NCBI GenBank assembly: GCA_013298445.1
Contig: JAAFHQ010000010.1
Location: 15,002-21,953, forward strand
DNA: 6,952 nucleotides
Direction of reading: 5' to 3'
Source: Chitinophagales bacterium
GTDB taxonomy: Bacteria; Bacteroidota; Bacteroidia; Chitinophagales; Saprospiraceae
Positions 1-6,299 of the stretch are shown piece by piece. The notes beneath the pieces were generated by a model that saw only the letters and a list, made by a program, of their open reading frames with translations, ran no database searches and had not been told where the DNA came from. Made by a program: the position numbers and the translations under genes. Within the stretch, counting starts at the first letter, position 1. Each line of letters opens with the position of its first letter.

Positions 1-28
1 CTAAAAGTAATCGTTCGTATGCTTTCAT
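1..28 (-). CDS. Probable beta-carbonic anhydrase, first nine codons only (cut by window edge)
   Basis: Reading leftward from an ATG at 28-26, the visible codons give M-K-A-Y-E-R-L-L-L with no stop before the edge. A start of the form M-K-x-Y-x-x-L-L followed by an N-x-x-W segment is typical of bacterial beta-class carbonic anhydrases, which interconvert CO2 and bicarbonate using zinc. The ATG lies two bases after the TAA of the SulP transporter gene, a spacing that suggests one transcript and coupled translation. SulP carriers are often linked or fused to carbonic anhydrases, which supports the call. Only nine residues are seen and no zinc ligands are visible, so the family is an inference from the N-terminal pattern and the neighbour. 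The reading of a new gene here is firmer than its identity. Confidence 0.5.
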
Positions 29-30
29 GC

Positions 31-1596
31 TTAGATCATTTCCCGCTTGTGCGGATCGTTAAAAATTTCCTTGTTTTCACCCGGTCTACGCTTGATGTAA
101 ATCCGAATGTTGCGCGACTCCGAATTGACAATAAAATCATTGACCACCTCCACAACATCCTGATCAACAAAGGTAGATTTTGTGGCATCAATCAGTACCG
201 CCCGGTCGTCGGGAATGTTTTCCAGCGCCGTTTTCAGGTACCCTTTATTGAGGTAAGATACTTCTTTGGCGAAGCGAATCAGGTAGCGGTGCTCGTCTTT
301 GATGATGAGGATGGACTTGTGGAAATTGCTGCGGAAAATGAAATAAAAACCCACAACTATACCCACGCAGATTCCGATCAAGAGGTCGGTAAACAAAATG
401 GCAAAGACGGTGACAATGAGTGGGAAAAACTGGCTGTAGCCCTTTTGCCAGTATTCTTTAAAGATGGAAATTTTGGCCAGCTTGTACCCAGTGAAAATCA
501 AAATAGCTGCCAAAGCTGCCTTGGGAATCAGATTGAGCACCCCCGGAATGAACAAAACCGCCGCCAGGAGCATCGTACCGTGCAAGATGGTAGACAACTT
601 ACTTTTTGCGCCTGAACTGACATTGGCGCTGCTGCGCACAATCACGGAGGTAAGCGGTAAGCCGCCTAAGAGTCCCGAAACGATGTTTCCTACACCCTGA
701 GCTTTTAATTCCCGGTTCGTAGGGGAAAAACCTTTTTCCGGATCCAATTTGTCGATGGCTTCCAAGCTGAGCAGGGTCTCCAAACTGGCTACAATGGCCA
801 GGGTTCCACCTGTAATCCAAACCTGAGGATTGCCAATTCCACTCCAATCGGGGCGATGGAGCTGATTAAAAAATTCAACCGGATTAGCACTAAGCGGAAG
901 TGACACCAGATGATCCCCATCCAGGTACAATCGGGAGCCTTGACTTTGTAAATAGGCATTGAGCAAAGCGCCCACCAAAACCACAATCAGTGGCCCGGGG
1001 ATCAATTGAAAAATGCGGTTCTGTTTAAAAAATTTCAACTCATAAGCCACCAAAATCAAAAGCGAAACGAGTCCGATGATGATCGCGGCTGGCGCGAAGT
1101 GGTTCAAGGAAAGTAAAATTTCTGAAAAGGTATTTTCGCCGTCGATTTGAAAAAAAGACTCGTCTCCCTCGGGGTCAGCATCGTAGCCTACCAGGTGGGG
1201 CAATTGTTTGAGGATCAAAATCAGGCCAATGGCAGCCAGCATGCCTTTGATCACTGCATTGGGAATGTAGTCGCCAATGATCCCTGCTTTTATATATCCG
1301 AGGATGATTTGTAGCACTCCAGCGATGATCACACTGAGTAAAAACACTTCGTAGGAAGGCAATTCACCTAAAGCCCCGGCAACGATAGCGGTTAACCCTG
1401 CAGCTGGGCCACTCACACTGAGGTTTGAACCGCTCAAAGCGCCGATGACGATTCCGCCAACGATTCCACCAATGACCCCGCTCAACAGCGGTGCTCCCGA
1501 AGCCAATGCAACACCTAAACAGAGTGGTAAAGCAACCAAAAAGACAACAATGGAGGCGGGGAAATCCCTTCCGGCATGGGAGAGTAATCGGTTCAT
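31..1596 (-). CDS. SulP family (SLC26-like) anion transporter, probable bicarbonate carrier
   Basis: Inner-membrane carrier of 521 residues from the chosen start. It opens with the SulP core D-F-P-A-S-I-V-V-F-L-V-A-L-P-L-C-L-G (11-28). Next come a glycine-rich helix (39-52), the family motif V-S-G-P-A-A-G-L-T-A (61-70), S-L-E-T-L-L-S (271-277), and the N-R-E-L-x-A-Q-G-x-G-N block with G-G-L-P-L-T-S-V-I-V-R-S (294-322). Hydrophobic segments continue to about 421. The last hundred residues are a soluble STAS-like domain (about 430-505) with D470-A-T-K-S. Family members move sulfate, bicarbonate or dicarboxylates; the carbonic anhydrase-like start two bases downstream favours bicarbonate (as in cyanobacterial BicA), but the substrate cannot be read directly. 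An in-frame ATG at 1638 would add 14 polar residues (M-C-Q-L-Y-R-T-G...). I prefer 1596 because the family usually begins just before the D-F-P-A-S segment. Confidence 0.93.
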   Translation of the reverse strand: MNRLLSHAGRDFPASIVVFLVALPLCLGVALASGAPLLSGVIGGIVGGIVIGALSGSNLSVSGPAAGLTAIVAGALGELPSYEVFLLSVIIAGVLQIILGYIKAGIIGDYIPNAVIKGMLAAIGLILILKQLPHLVGYDADPEGDESFFQIDGENTFSEILLSLNHFAPAAIIIGLVSLLILVAYELKFFKQNRIFQLIPGPLIVVLVGALLNAYLQSQGSRLYLDGDHLVSLPLSANPVEFFNQLHRPDWSGIGNPQVWITGGTLAIVASLETLLSLEAIDKLDPEKGFSPTNRELKAQGVGNIVSGLLGGLPLTSVIVRSSANVSSGAKSKLSTILHGTMLLAAVLFIPGVLNLIPKAALAAILIFTGYKLAKISIFKEYWQKGYSQFFPLIVTVFAILFTDLLIGICVGIVVGFYFIFRSNFHKSILIIKDEHRYLIRFAKEVSYLNKGYLKTALENIPDDRAVLIDATKSTFVDQDVVEVVNDFIVNSESRNIRIYIKRRPGENKEIFNDPHKREMI

Positions 1597-1633
1597 GCAC
1601 TTGCTTGTTTGTATACCTGTGCGGTAAAGCTGG

Positions 1634-1641
1634 CACAAGTA
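1634..1641 (-). promoter_or_regulatory. Weak candidate -7 box for the SulP gene
   Basis: On the minus strand this reads TACTTGTG, which matches five of the six fixed positions of the Bacteroidota -7 consensus TAnnTTTG. A TTTG lies 16 bases upstream (shorter than the usual spacing of about 19-21) and another TTG about 23 bases upstream. Transcription from here would leave a leader of roughly 30 bases before the ATG at 1596 and would exclude the ATG at 1638. The gap between the MFS stop and the SulP start is about 141 bases, so a separate promoter is plausible. The match is imperfect and could be chance in A+T-rich DNA. Confidence 0.2.
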
Positions 1642-1737
1642 CTTAATTGGGTAAAATCAAAAATCAATGCACAAGTTAAGGATTCAAAAACAGGAATTAA
1701 ACTAGCGCAGGCTTAATTTAGCAAAGGCTTTCAACTT

Positions 1738-2889
1738 TCAATTGACTTTCTTCAAAACAACAAAGCAAAAAAGAGCCTGTGCCGCCGCTACACTCAGCAA
1801 GGCCAGCGAAAAAACGCCGATGCCCCAGGATTTTGCCAAAAAGCCCATGATGTAGTTGGTCAACAAATTGCCGAATAAAGACAGCACCAGAATGATTCCA
1901 ATCGCGGTACCACTCATTTTGGGATACAAGGAACTGCTGAGCCCAAACATCACCGGAAAACCCAGGGCTAAACCAAAGCCCAATAAAATCAAACCTACAA
2001 ACACCCAGCTTAAGCCCGACATCCAGCCCAGAATAATGGCCCCCAGCACCAAAAAAATCATGCTGATTTGCAGAATCTTGGGTGCGGGAATTTTTTTGAA
2101 AACACTCCCCGTCAATATCCGCATGAGGCTGAGCCCGGCGACGTAGGAGGACAAGGCATACAAAGTCCAACTTCCATCCAGGTGTTGTTTGTCTAACAGG
2201 TACGAGGTTGTCCAATTGTTGATCAAGGCTTCGCAGCAATTTTGCCAAAAGAGAAAGAAACCGATTAGGAGTAAAACCGGGTTTTTGAGCATTTGCCCTA
2301 CATGGGCCATTGAAACGCCTTCAGAATGTTTGGCTTCCGGGAATTGCAAGGCCAAATAAACCAGGGTCAGCAAAAAAGTAAACCCCGCGATCAGCAGCAC
2401 AATCGTTTCAAAAGGAACTACCCCCTTCAATAAGCCCAAAACGAATGGCATAGCCAGGGCGCCCAACCCAAAAAAAGACCCAAACAAGGCCAGACTAGCC
2501 CCCTTGTTTTCCGTACTGATGTCGGCTACCAGGGCGCTCGTTGCCCCATTGATGGCACCGCCACCGATTCCAATCAAAATAATGCTGATCTGTACCATCC
2601 ATAGGGCGGTGGCCAGACCAATGCCTGCAAAACCCAGTGCCAACATCGCACTACAAGCACCCAGGAGTAGTCGATACCCTGAACGGTCGGTGATGGGGCC
2701 AAAACTCAAAGAACCCACCAAAATGCCGATGGGAAACATCGAGAATAATCCACCGATCTCCAACTCATCGAGCGAAAATTTGGCTTTTAAATCGGGTGCG
2801 ATAGAGCCAAAAGTGATGACTCCCACTCCAAAAAGGAAAAGCCCGGCACAGGCTGCTGCAAAGATGAGTTGGCGATTGTAGGTTTTCAT
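1738..2889 (-). CDS. Major facilitator superfamily (MFS) transporter, substrate unknown
   Basis: A 383-residue inner-membrane secondary transporter, normal length for a 12-helix MFS carrier. The loop between helices 2 and 3 carries the MFS motif A in the form G-P-I-T-D-R-S-G-Y-R (64-73). Helix 4 is rich in glycine (I-G-I-G-G-G-A-I-N-G, 106-115), and a polar central loop (about 183-203) separates the two six-helix halves. The second half has N-C-C-E-A-L-I-N-N-W (217-226) at the position where sugar-type MFS relatives have an acidic residue and N-W. The P-K-M-S-G-T-A-I-G segment (323-331) is also family-like. This hints at the FucP/FHS-type branch, but I cannot assign a substrate. The start at 2889 is followed immediately by a short basic stretch and helix 1. 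Its leader is only 12 bases before the palindromic element upstream, so its promoter must lie in or beyond that element. Confidence 0.9.
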   Translation of the reverse strand: MKTYNRQLIFAAACAGLFLFGVGVITFGSIAPDLKAKFSLDELEIGGLFSMFPIGILVGSLSFGPITDRSGYRLLLGACSAMLALGFAGIGLATALWMVQISIILIGIGGGAINGATSALVADISTENKGASLALFGSFFGLGALAMPFVLGLLKGVVPFETIVLLIAGFTFLLTLVYLALQFPEAKHSEGVSMAHVGQMLKNPVLLLIGFFLFWQNCCEALINNWTTSYLLDKQHLDGSWTLYALSSYVAGLSLMRILTGSVFKKIPAPKILQISMIFLVLGAIILGWMSGLSWVFVGLILLGFGLALGFPVMFGLSSSLYPKMSGTAIGIILVLSLFGNLLTNYIMGFLAKSWGIGVFSLALLSVAAAQALFCFVVLKKVN

Positions 2890-2901
2890 TGTTTCGATTT
2901 A

Positions 2902-3057
2902 GGGACAGAAATGAAATAAAGTTACGAAGTTGCCTTGGCTATTTTTTGATTTGGCAAGGCACGACGAAAGCGCATAGCAGGTCTACGCAACTGAGGAGTA
3001 ACGCAGCAAAATCAAAAAAGAGCCGGGCAGATTGTAACTTTATTTTATTTCTGTCCC
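2902..3057. repeat. MITE-like palindromic element, 156 bp, with 24 bp terminal inverted repeats
   Basis: The left end (2902-2925) starts GGGACAGAAATGAAATAAAG. The right end (3034-3057) is its inverted copy with a single mismatch in 24. Inside, 2937-2955 and 3006-3024 form a second inverted pair (17 of 19 matching). The loop region (2956-3005) contains a small hairpin in which TAG and CTA flank CAGGT (about 2970-2988). Both outer ends are flanked by TTA (2899-2901 and 3058-3060), compatible with a 3 bp target duplication. There is no ORF inside, so it would be non-autonomous. It fills nearly the whole space between the deiminase and MFS genes and encodes the last codons and stop of the deiminase. 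It could also act as a transcription terminator or attenuator, since the full RNA can fold back on itself. Confidence 0.75.
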
Positions 3058-4319
3058 TTAGGTTCGTTGATGGTGATGCAATGTATGCCTCCACCGCCGA
3101 AATTTACAGCCAGGGCGTCAATTGGAATAATTTTTTTCTGTGGAAAGGCCGACCGCAAAATGGCTTGTGCCTGTTCGTCGCGTTTTTTTACTTCGGGATC
3201 TGCACCTGGACGGTAATAAGCAGGCACCAAAACACAGCCGTTGGCGATCAGAAAATTGAGGTAGCTGGCCGCGGCAATACCCAATACTGGCTTCCCTTGG
3301 GGAAATTGATGCCCGTTTTCAAAATTGCTGACACTGATCAAATCGTAGGTCCCATCTCCGGGGTGCAGGGTATCGACAATGAGTTTGGGCAAAGGCATCC
3401 GAATAATTTTGAAGGCTTTGCCGTCCTGATCTCTGGCCTTTTGTAAAATCCGCAGATTTTGGGCCAAACGGCGCTGGTTTTCGCGCCCAATGGGTTCGTC
3501 CAGATCACTGGAATCAACTTCGGCCAGCAAGACCGTGTGGGCATCCACAAAACGGGCCATTTCGTCAATGTGCCCATTGGTGGTGAGCAAGGTGTACAAT
3601 TTTTCTCCTTTGGGCCCCGGCAGGGGGCTGCGCTGGGTGTAATCGTCTTCGTACAAACCTTCCTTGAGCCAAATGATTTTTCGGACTCCCAACAGGCGTT
3701 GGTATTCTTTTTCAATTTGGGCCAAGCTCAACTTGGGGTTGCGGCCCCTTGCTACTTTTTCCGTCAGCATCAAAGTCCCACGGCCATTCACTTCGTGGTT
3801 TCCACCCTCGGTGATCAAGTGGGAGGAGATGACGGGCAATTTCATCATTTTCGCCACCCGCTCATCCAGGGACTCATCGATTTTTACCACTGAATCCTGC
3901 AAACTGCCAATCCCCCAGGCATTGAAGTTAAAGTCGGCCATCGCGAGTTTGCCTTGCCGATCCAGTACAAAGGACGGCCCCATGTCTCTGGCCCAAAATT
4001 CCTGGTAGGGCATTTTAAAAATGCTCACTTGCTGTTTTTCCAACCAATCGGGGCGGATTTTGCTGCGGGCGTGCTGGTACAAGGAATCGTTGGCGGCAAT
4101 GAGTTTGACTTTGACGTGGGGCAACAGGGCGGAAATGATGTCCAGAGTGGCTTGTTCGTTGGGCATGTCTGTGCGGTGGTCGTAGTTGGACCAGAGGAGC
4201 CAGATGGCTTCGGTGGGTTCGAATTCGGCGGCTTGATGGTAAAGCGGTTCCTTATTGGATTCCGGGTTTTTACAGCTAAACGACAAGAAGAGGACAAGGG
4301 CAAGAATGGTTTTTTGCAT
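3045..4319 (-). CDS. Agmatine/peptidyl-arginine deiminase family (PAD_porph) lipoprotein
   Basis: A 424-residue guanidino-group deiminase. The N-terminus is a short hydrophobic signal ending S-F-S-C16-K-N, a relaxed Bacteroidota-type lipobox, so the enzyme is probably lipid-anchored outside the inner membrane. Family landmarks are W-L-L-W (40-43), F-W-A-R-D112-M-G-P (108-115), D-F-N-F-N-A-W-G (129-136), E171-G-G-N-H-E (171-176), T-N-G-H250-I-D252-E (247-253) and G-G-G-G-I-H-C414 (408-414). Asp112, His250, Asp252 and Cys414 are the expected catalytic set, all present. Agmatine deiminases convert agmatine to N-carbamoylputrescine and are cytosolic; export favours action on arginine peptides or an external guanidine. 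Unlike Porphyromonas PPAD it has no Ig-like or type IX sorting tail. The last residues K-G-Q-K and the stop are read from the right arm of the palindromic element, so the original C-terminus may have been altered. Confidence 0.9.
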   Translation of the reverse strand: MQKTILALVLFLSFSCKNPESNKEPLYHQAAEFEPTEAIWLLWSNYDHRTDMPNEQATLDIISALLPHVKVKLIAANDSLYQHARSKIRPDWLEKQQVSIFKMPYQEFWARDMGPSFVLDRQGKLAMADFNFNAWGIGSLQDSVVKIDESLDERVAKMMKLPVISSHLITEGGNHEVNGRGTLMLTEKVARGRNPKLSLAQIEKEYQRLLGVRKIIWLKEGLYEDDYTQRSPLPGPKGEKLYTLLTTNGHIDEMARFVDAHTVLLAEVDSSDLDEPIGRENQRRLAQNLRILQKARDQDGKAFKIIRMPLPKLIVDTLHPGDGTYDLISVSNFENGHQFPQGKPVLGIAAASYLNFLIANGCVLVPAYYRPGADPEVKKRDEQAQAILRSAFPQKKIIPIDALAVNFGGGGIHCITINEPKGQK

Positions 4320-4379
4320 TGTATTGCGCTATTTTACCGTGAATTTTGAAACATTTTGAGGTTTCGCCTCTCTCTCCTA

Positions 4380-4528
4380 AAAGCGACAGGATGGCAACAC
4401 GGATGCCACGGATGCCACGGATAAAACGGATTTTTCCGCCTGCGGCGGAAAAGGACGAGCCGAAGGCGAGTCAAAATCCGTTCTAATCCGTGGCATCCGT
4501 GTCATCCGTGTTGCCATCATGCCGCTTT
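4380..4528. repeat. Large imperfect inverted repeat able to form a three-way junction
   Basis: This occupies the 300 bp gap (4320-4619) between the amine oxidase and deiminase genes. Outer arms are about 4380-4434 and 4473-4528. Across the core (4390-4434 against 4473-4518) they differ by two substitutions and one single-base indel. Each arm repeats a short unit related to ACGGATGCC. Between the arms lie two separate hairpins (4432-4452 and 4454-4472), so the folded form is a long stem closed over two hairpins. It starts about 90 bases past the amine oxidase stop and ends about 60 bases before the deiminase start. It may end the upstream transcript or be a dispersed extragenic repeat. The rest of the gap shows no gene; 4529-4619 is featureless A+T-rich sequence and 4320-4379 should hold the deiminase leader. 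Confidence 0.8.
4432..4452. repeat. Perfect 9 bp hairpin at the tip of the large inverted repeat
   Basis: The stem TTTTCCGCC pairs perfectly with GGCGGAAAA around a TGC loop. Read as RNA from the minus strand it is a G+C-rich stem ending in a U run, which resembles an intrinsic terminator for the amine oxidase transcript. It is followed by a second, weaker hairpin (4454-4472) with GAC/GTC and GCC/GGC pairs separated by GA/GA mismatches around a GAA loop. The terminator reading is an inference from shape. Confidence 0.45.
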
Positions 4529-4619
4529 GGCTGAATTAAATCGAGCAGCGAGGCTAGAAGCAATTATCATTATTATTTCTCACCACTCGTTGCTATGGAA
4601 TCCCCAGACTCACCTTATT

Positions 4620-6209
4620 TTACTTCTTCACCTTAGCCAAAATCTGCGTCGCCGCCAATCTCCCCGTCTCCGCTGCCCCATTCATGTAGCCCTGGAAGTC
4701 AACACTGCAGTGTTCCCCCGCAAAGAGCATATTGCCAATCGGTGTCCCCTCGTTACCTGAGATATCCGTCCATTGCCCCGGCTTGTAACAGGCATAACTT
4801 CCTTTTTGCAAGGCATTCGCAGTCCAGTTCATGGCCGCAGTTTGGCTGGGCAAAAAGGCCGACTGAAAGCCAGGGAAAGCCTTGGCCAATTCGGGCACAA
4901 AGCTCGCCGCCTTTTGAGGTGCAACCGTGGCACCGGCCATATCGCCCAAAAAGATGGTAAATACCGAAGGGCCTTGATTTTGGTTTTGCAGGTGGTAACT
5001 ATCCCAACCCGTATGGATGTTCTCAGTGTAAATGTATCCTTGATAGGCGGGTTGTAGTGCGCGCCAGGGACGATTGTTCAATCCCAAGAACATTTTACCG
5101 TTCAGGCCATAGCCCAACTCCTGGATACATTTGAGTTTTTGTGGCGTGATCCCATCCAATGTATCGATGCCCTCTACGTTCTTCAACACAGTATAAGGAA
5201 TGGTCATGATGACGTAATCTGCTTCTACCTCTTTGGTTGAACCGCCAGCCGAAAAAGAAAGTACAAACCCCTGGCCTTTGTTTTTAAGCGCCACCAGGTT
5301 ATGCCCCAAAATGATGTTTTCCTTCAGGCCATCGGCCAGGCGGTCGCAAATTTGCTGGTTGCCTCCCAGGAGTTTAAACCGTTCATCACTGTCACCAAAT
5401 ATTTTGAAGCCTTTCTTTTTGGTCCCAATCATGTCAATCAGGTTCAGGGCTGATTGTTCGTCGGTTGATCGGCCATACTCACCAACGTAGGCTACTTCGA
5501 GCATTTTTTTGAACCAGGCATCGGCTTGCAGGCTATCGAGGTAAGCTTTAAGCGTGGTGCGGTCCAAACTTTCACATTGTGGGGTGTCGTAGTTTTTACC
5601 GAGGGATTTGGCATCGGCGGCAATTTTTTTTCGGCAACTCTGAAAGGCGGCGATTACATCATTCAAAGTATAGTGTTTGCCATTAAAGAAAAAGGCATCA
5701 CCAATGAGCTGGTCATCCGATTCTTTGTCCAGGACGGTAATATTGAATTGTTTGGCCAGGTTCAGGATGTCCAAATGATCACTATCCGTGAATTCTCCAC
5801 CCAATTCGGTGGTCATGTCATTGCCAAAAAGTTTGCTGGTATACATCCGACCTCCGGTGCGGTTGCTGGCTTCATAAATTTGGATCCCTGTTCCGGGGAA
5901 ACCTCCTTTTTTCAAACAATGACCTGCATGTAAACCAGCGATCCCCGCGCCAACAATCACAACCTTTGCTGAAGTATCAAAGGCTGGTCTGGTTCCAGCG
6001 ATGGCATAGCCGCCCAAAAGGCTGGTCCCACCGATGGCTATACCCGCTTGAAAGGAGGTTTCCAGGAAGCTGCGGCGCGACCAGTTTTTCCGCTGTTGTG
6101 CTTGGTACCATTCGGAGATTTCGTCGATCCCTGGCGTGTTGGGTTGATCTGTGATTCGGGCAAGGCGGTAGGCCTTTTTGAGGATGTTGATTAAGGATGT
6201 TTTTGCCAT
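4620..6209 (-). CDS. Tat-exported flavin amine oxidase (FAD-dependent)
   Basis: A 529-residue FAD enzyme that should oxidise an amine or amino acid to imine with release of hydrogen peroxide. A twin-arginine motif S-R-R-S-F-L-E (44-50) and a hydrophobic stretch (about 53-72) indicate folded export by Tat. The Rossmann FAD site is V-I-V-G-A-G-I-A-G (84-92) with E113 for the ribose and G-G-R-M (119-122). Lys372 in G-K-M-F-L-G-L matches the lysine near FAD N5 in polyamine and monoamine oxidases. G-S-Y-A-C-Y-K-P-G-Q-W (470-480) lies where substrate-cage tyrosines occur, and F-A-G-E-H-C (496-501) plus F-Q-G-Y-M-N-G-A-A-E-T-G (505-516) complete the C-terminal FAD site. All key parts are present. 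The 43 residues before the twin arginines are long for a Tat signal, yet no later ATG occurs before residue 122. It sits 90 bases after a paralogue. The substrate is unknown. Confidence 0.92.
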   Translation of the reverse strand: MAKTSLINILKKAYRLARITDQPNTPGIDEISEWYQAQQRKNWSRRSFLETSFQAGIAIGGTSLLGGYAIAGTRPAFDTSAKVVIVGAGIAGLHAGHCLKKGGFPGTGIQIYEASNRTGGRMYTSKLFGNDMTTELGGEFTDSDHLDILNLAKQFNITVLDKESDDQLIGDAFFFNGKHYTLNDVIAAFQSCRKKIAADAKSLGKNYDTPQCESLDRTTLKAYLDSLQADAWFKKMLEVAYVGEYGRSTDEQSALNLIDMIGTKKKGFKIFGDSDERFKLLGGNQQICDRLADGLKENIILGHNLVALKNKGQGFVLSFSAGGSTKEVEADYVIMTIPYTVLKNVEGIDTLDGITPQKLKCIQELGYGLNGKMFLGLNNRPWRALQPAYQGYIYTENIHTGWDSYHLQNQNQGPSVFTIFLGDMAGATVAPQKAASFVPELAKAFPGFQSAFLPSQTAAMNWTANALQKGSYACYKPGQWTDISGNEGTPIGNMLFAGEHCSVDFQGYMNGAAETGRLAATQILAKVKK

Positions 6210-6299
6210 TTGGGTGGTGTTTTTTGAGATTAAATATTCTGGTGTTAGGGTGTCCTAAAGTTCGATGAATGTTCCAGGGGGACTGTAAAAAACAGGTTT

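Noticed and set aside
19..615. A 198-codon plus-strand open frame opposite the SulP gene
   Set aside because: It lies wholly antisense to strongly supported SulP coding sequence, shows no recognisable domain and is charged and irregular; it is a shadow frame.
1597..1638. Upstream ATG at 1638 as the SulP start
   Set aside because: It adds 14 unconserved residues and overlaps the best promoter-like site; the ATG at 1596 places the start just before the conserved core.
3459..4349. Several plus-strand open frames opposite the deiminase gene
   Set aside because: They overlap the complete catalytic frame on the other strand and resemble no family; antisense shadows.
4358..4370. GAGG/CCTC mini-hairpin in the deiminase leader as a regulatory element
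   Set aside because: Only four base pairs, easily a chance match, with no supporting context.
4390..4518. CRISPR-like reading of the repeated ACGGATGCC units
   Set aside because: The units are adjacent or form inverted arms, there are no unique spacers of even length, and no cas genes are nearby.
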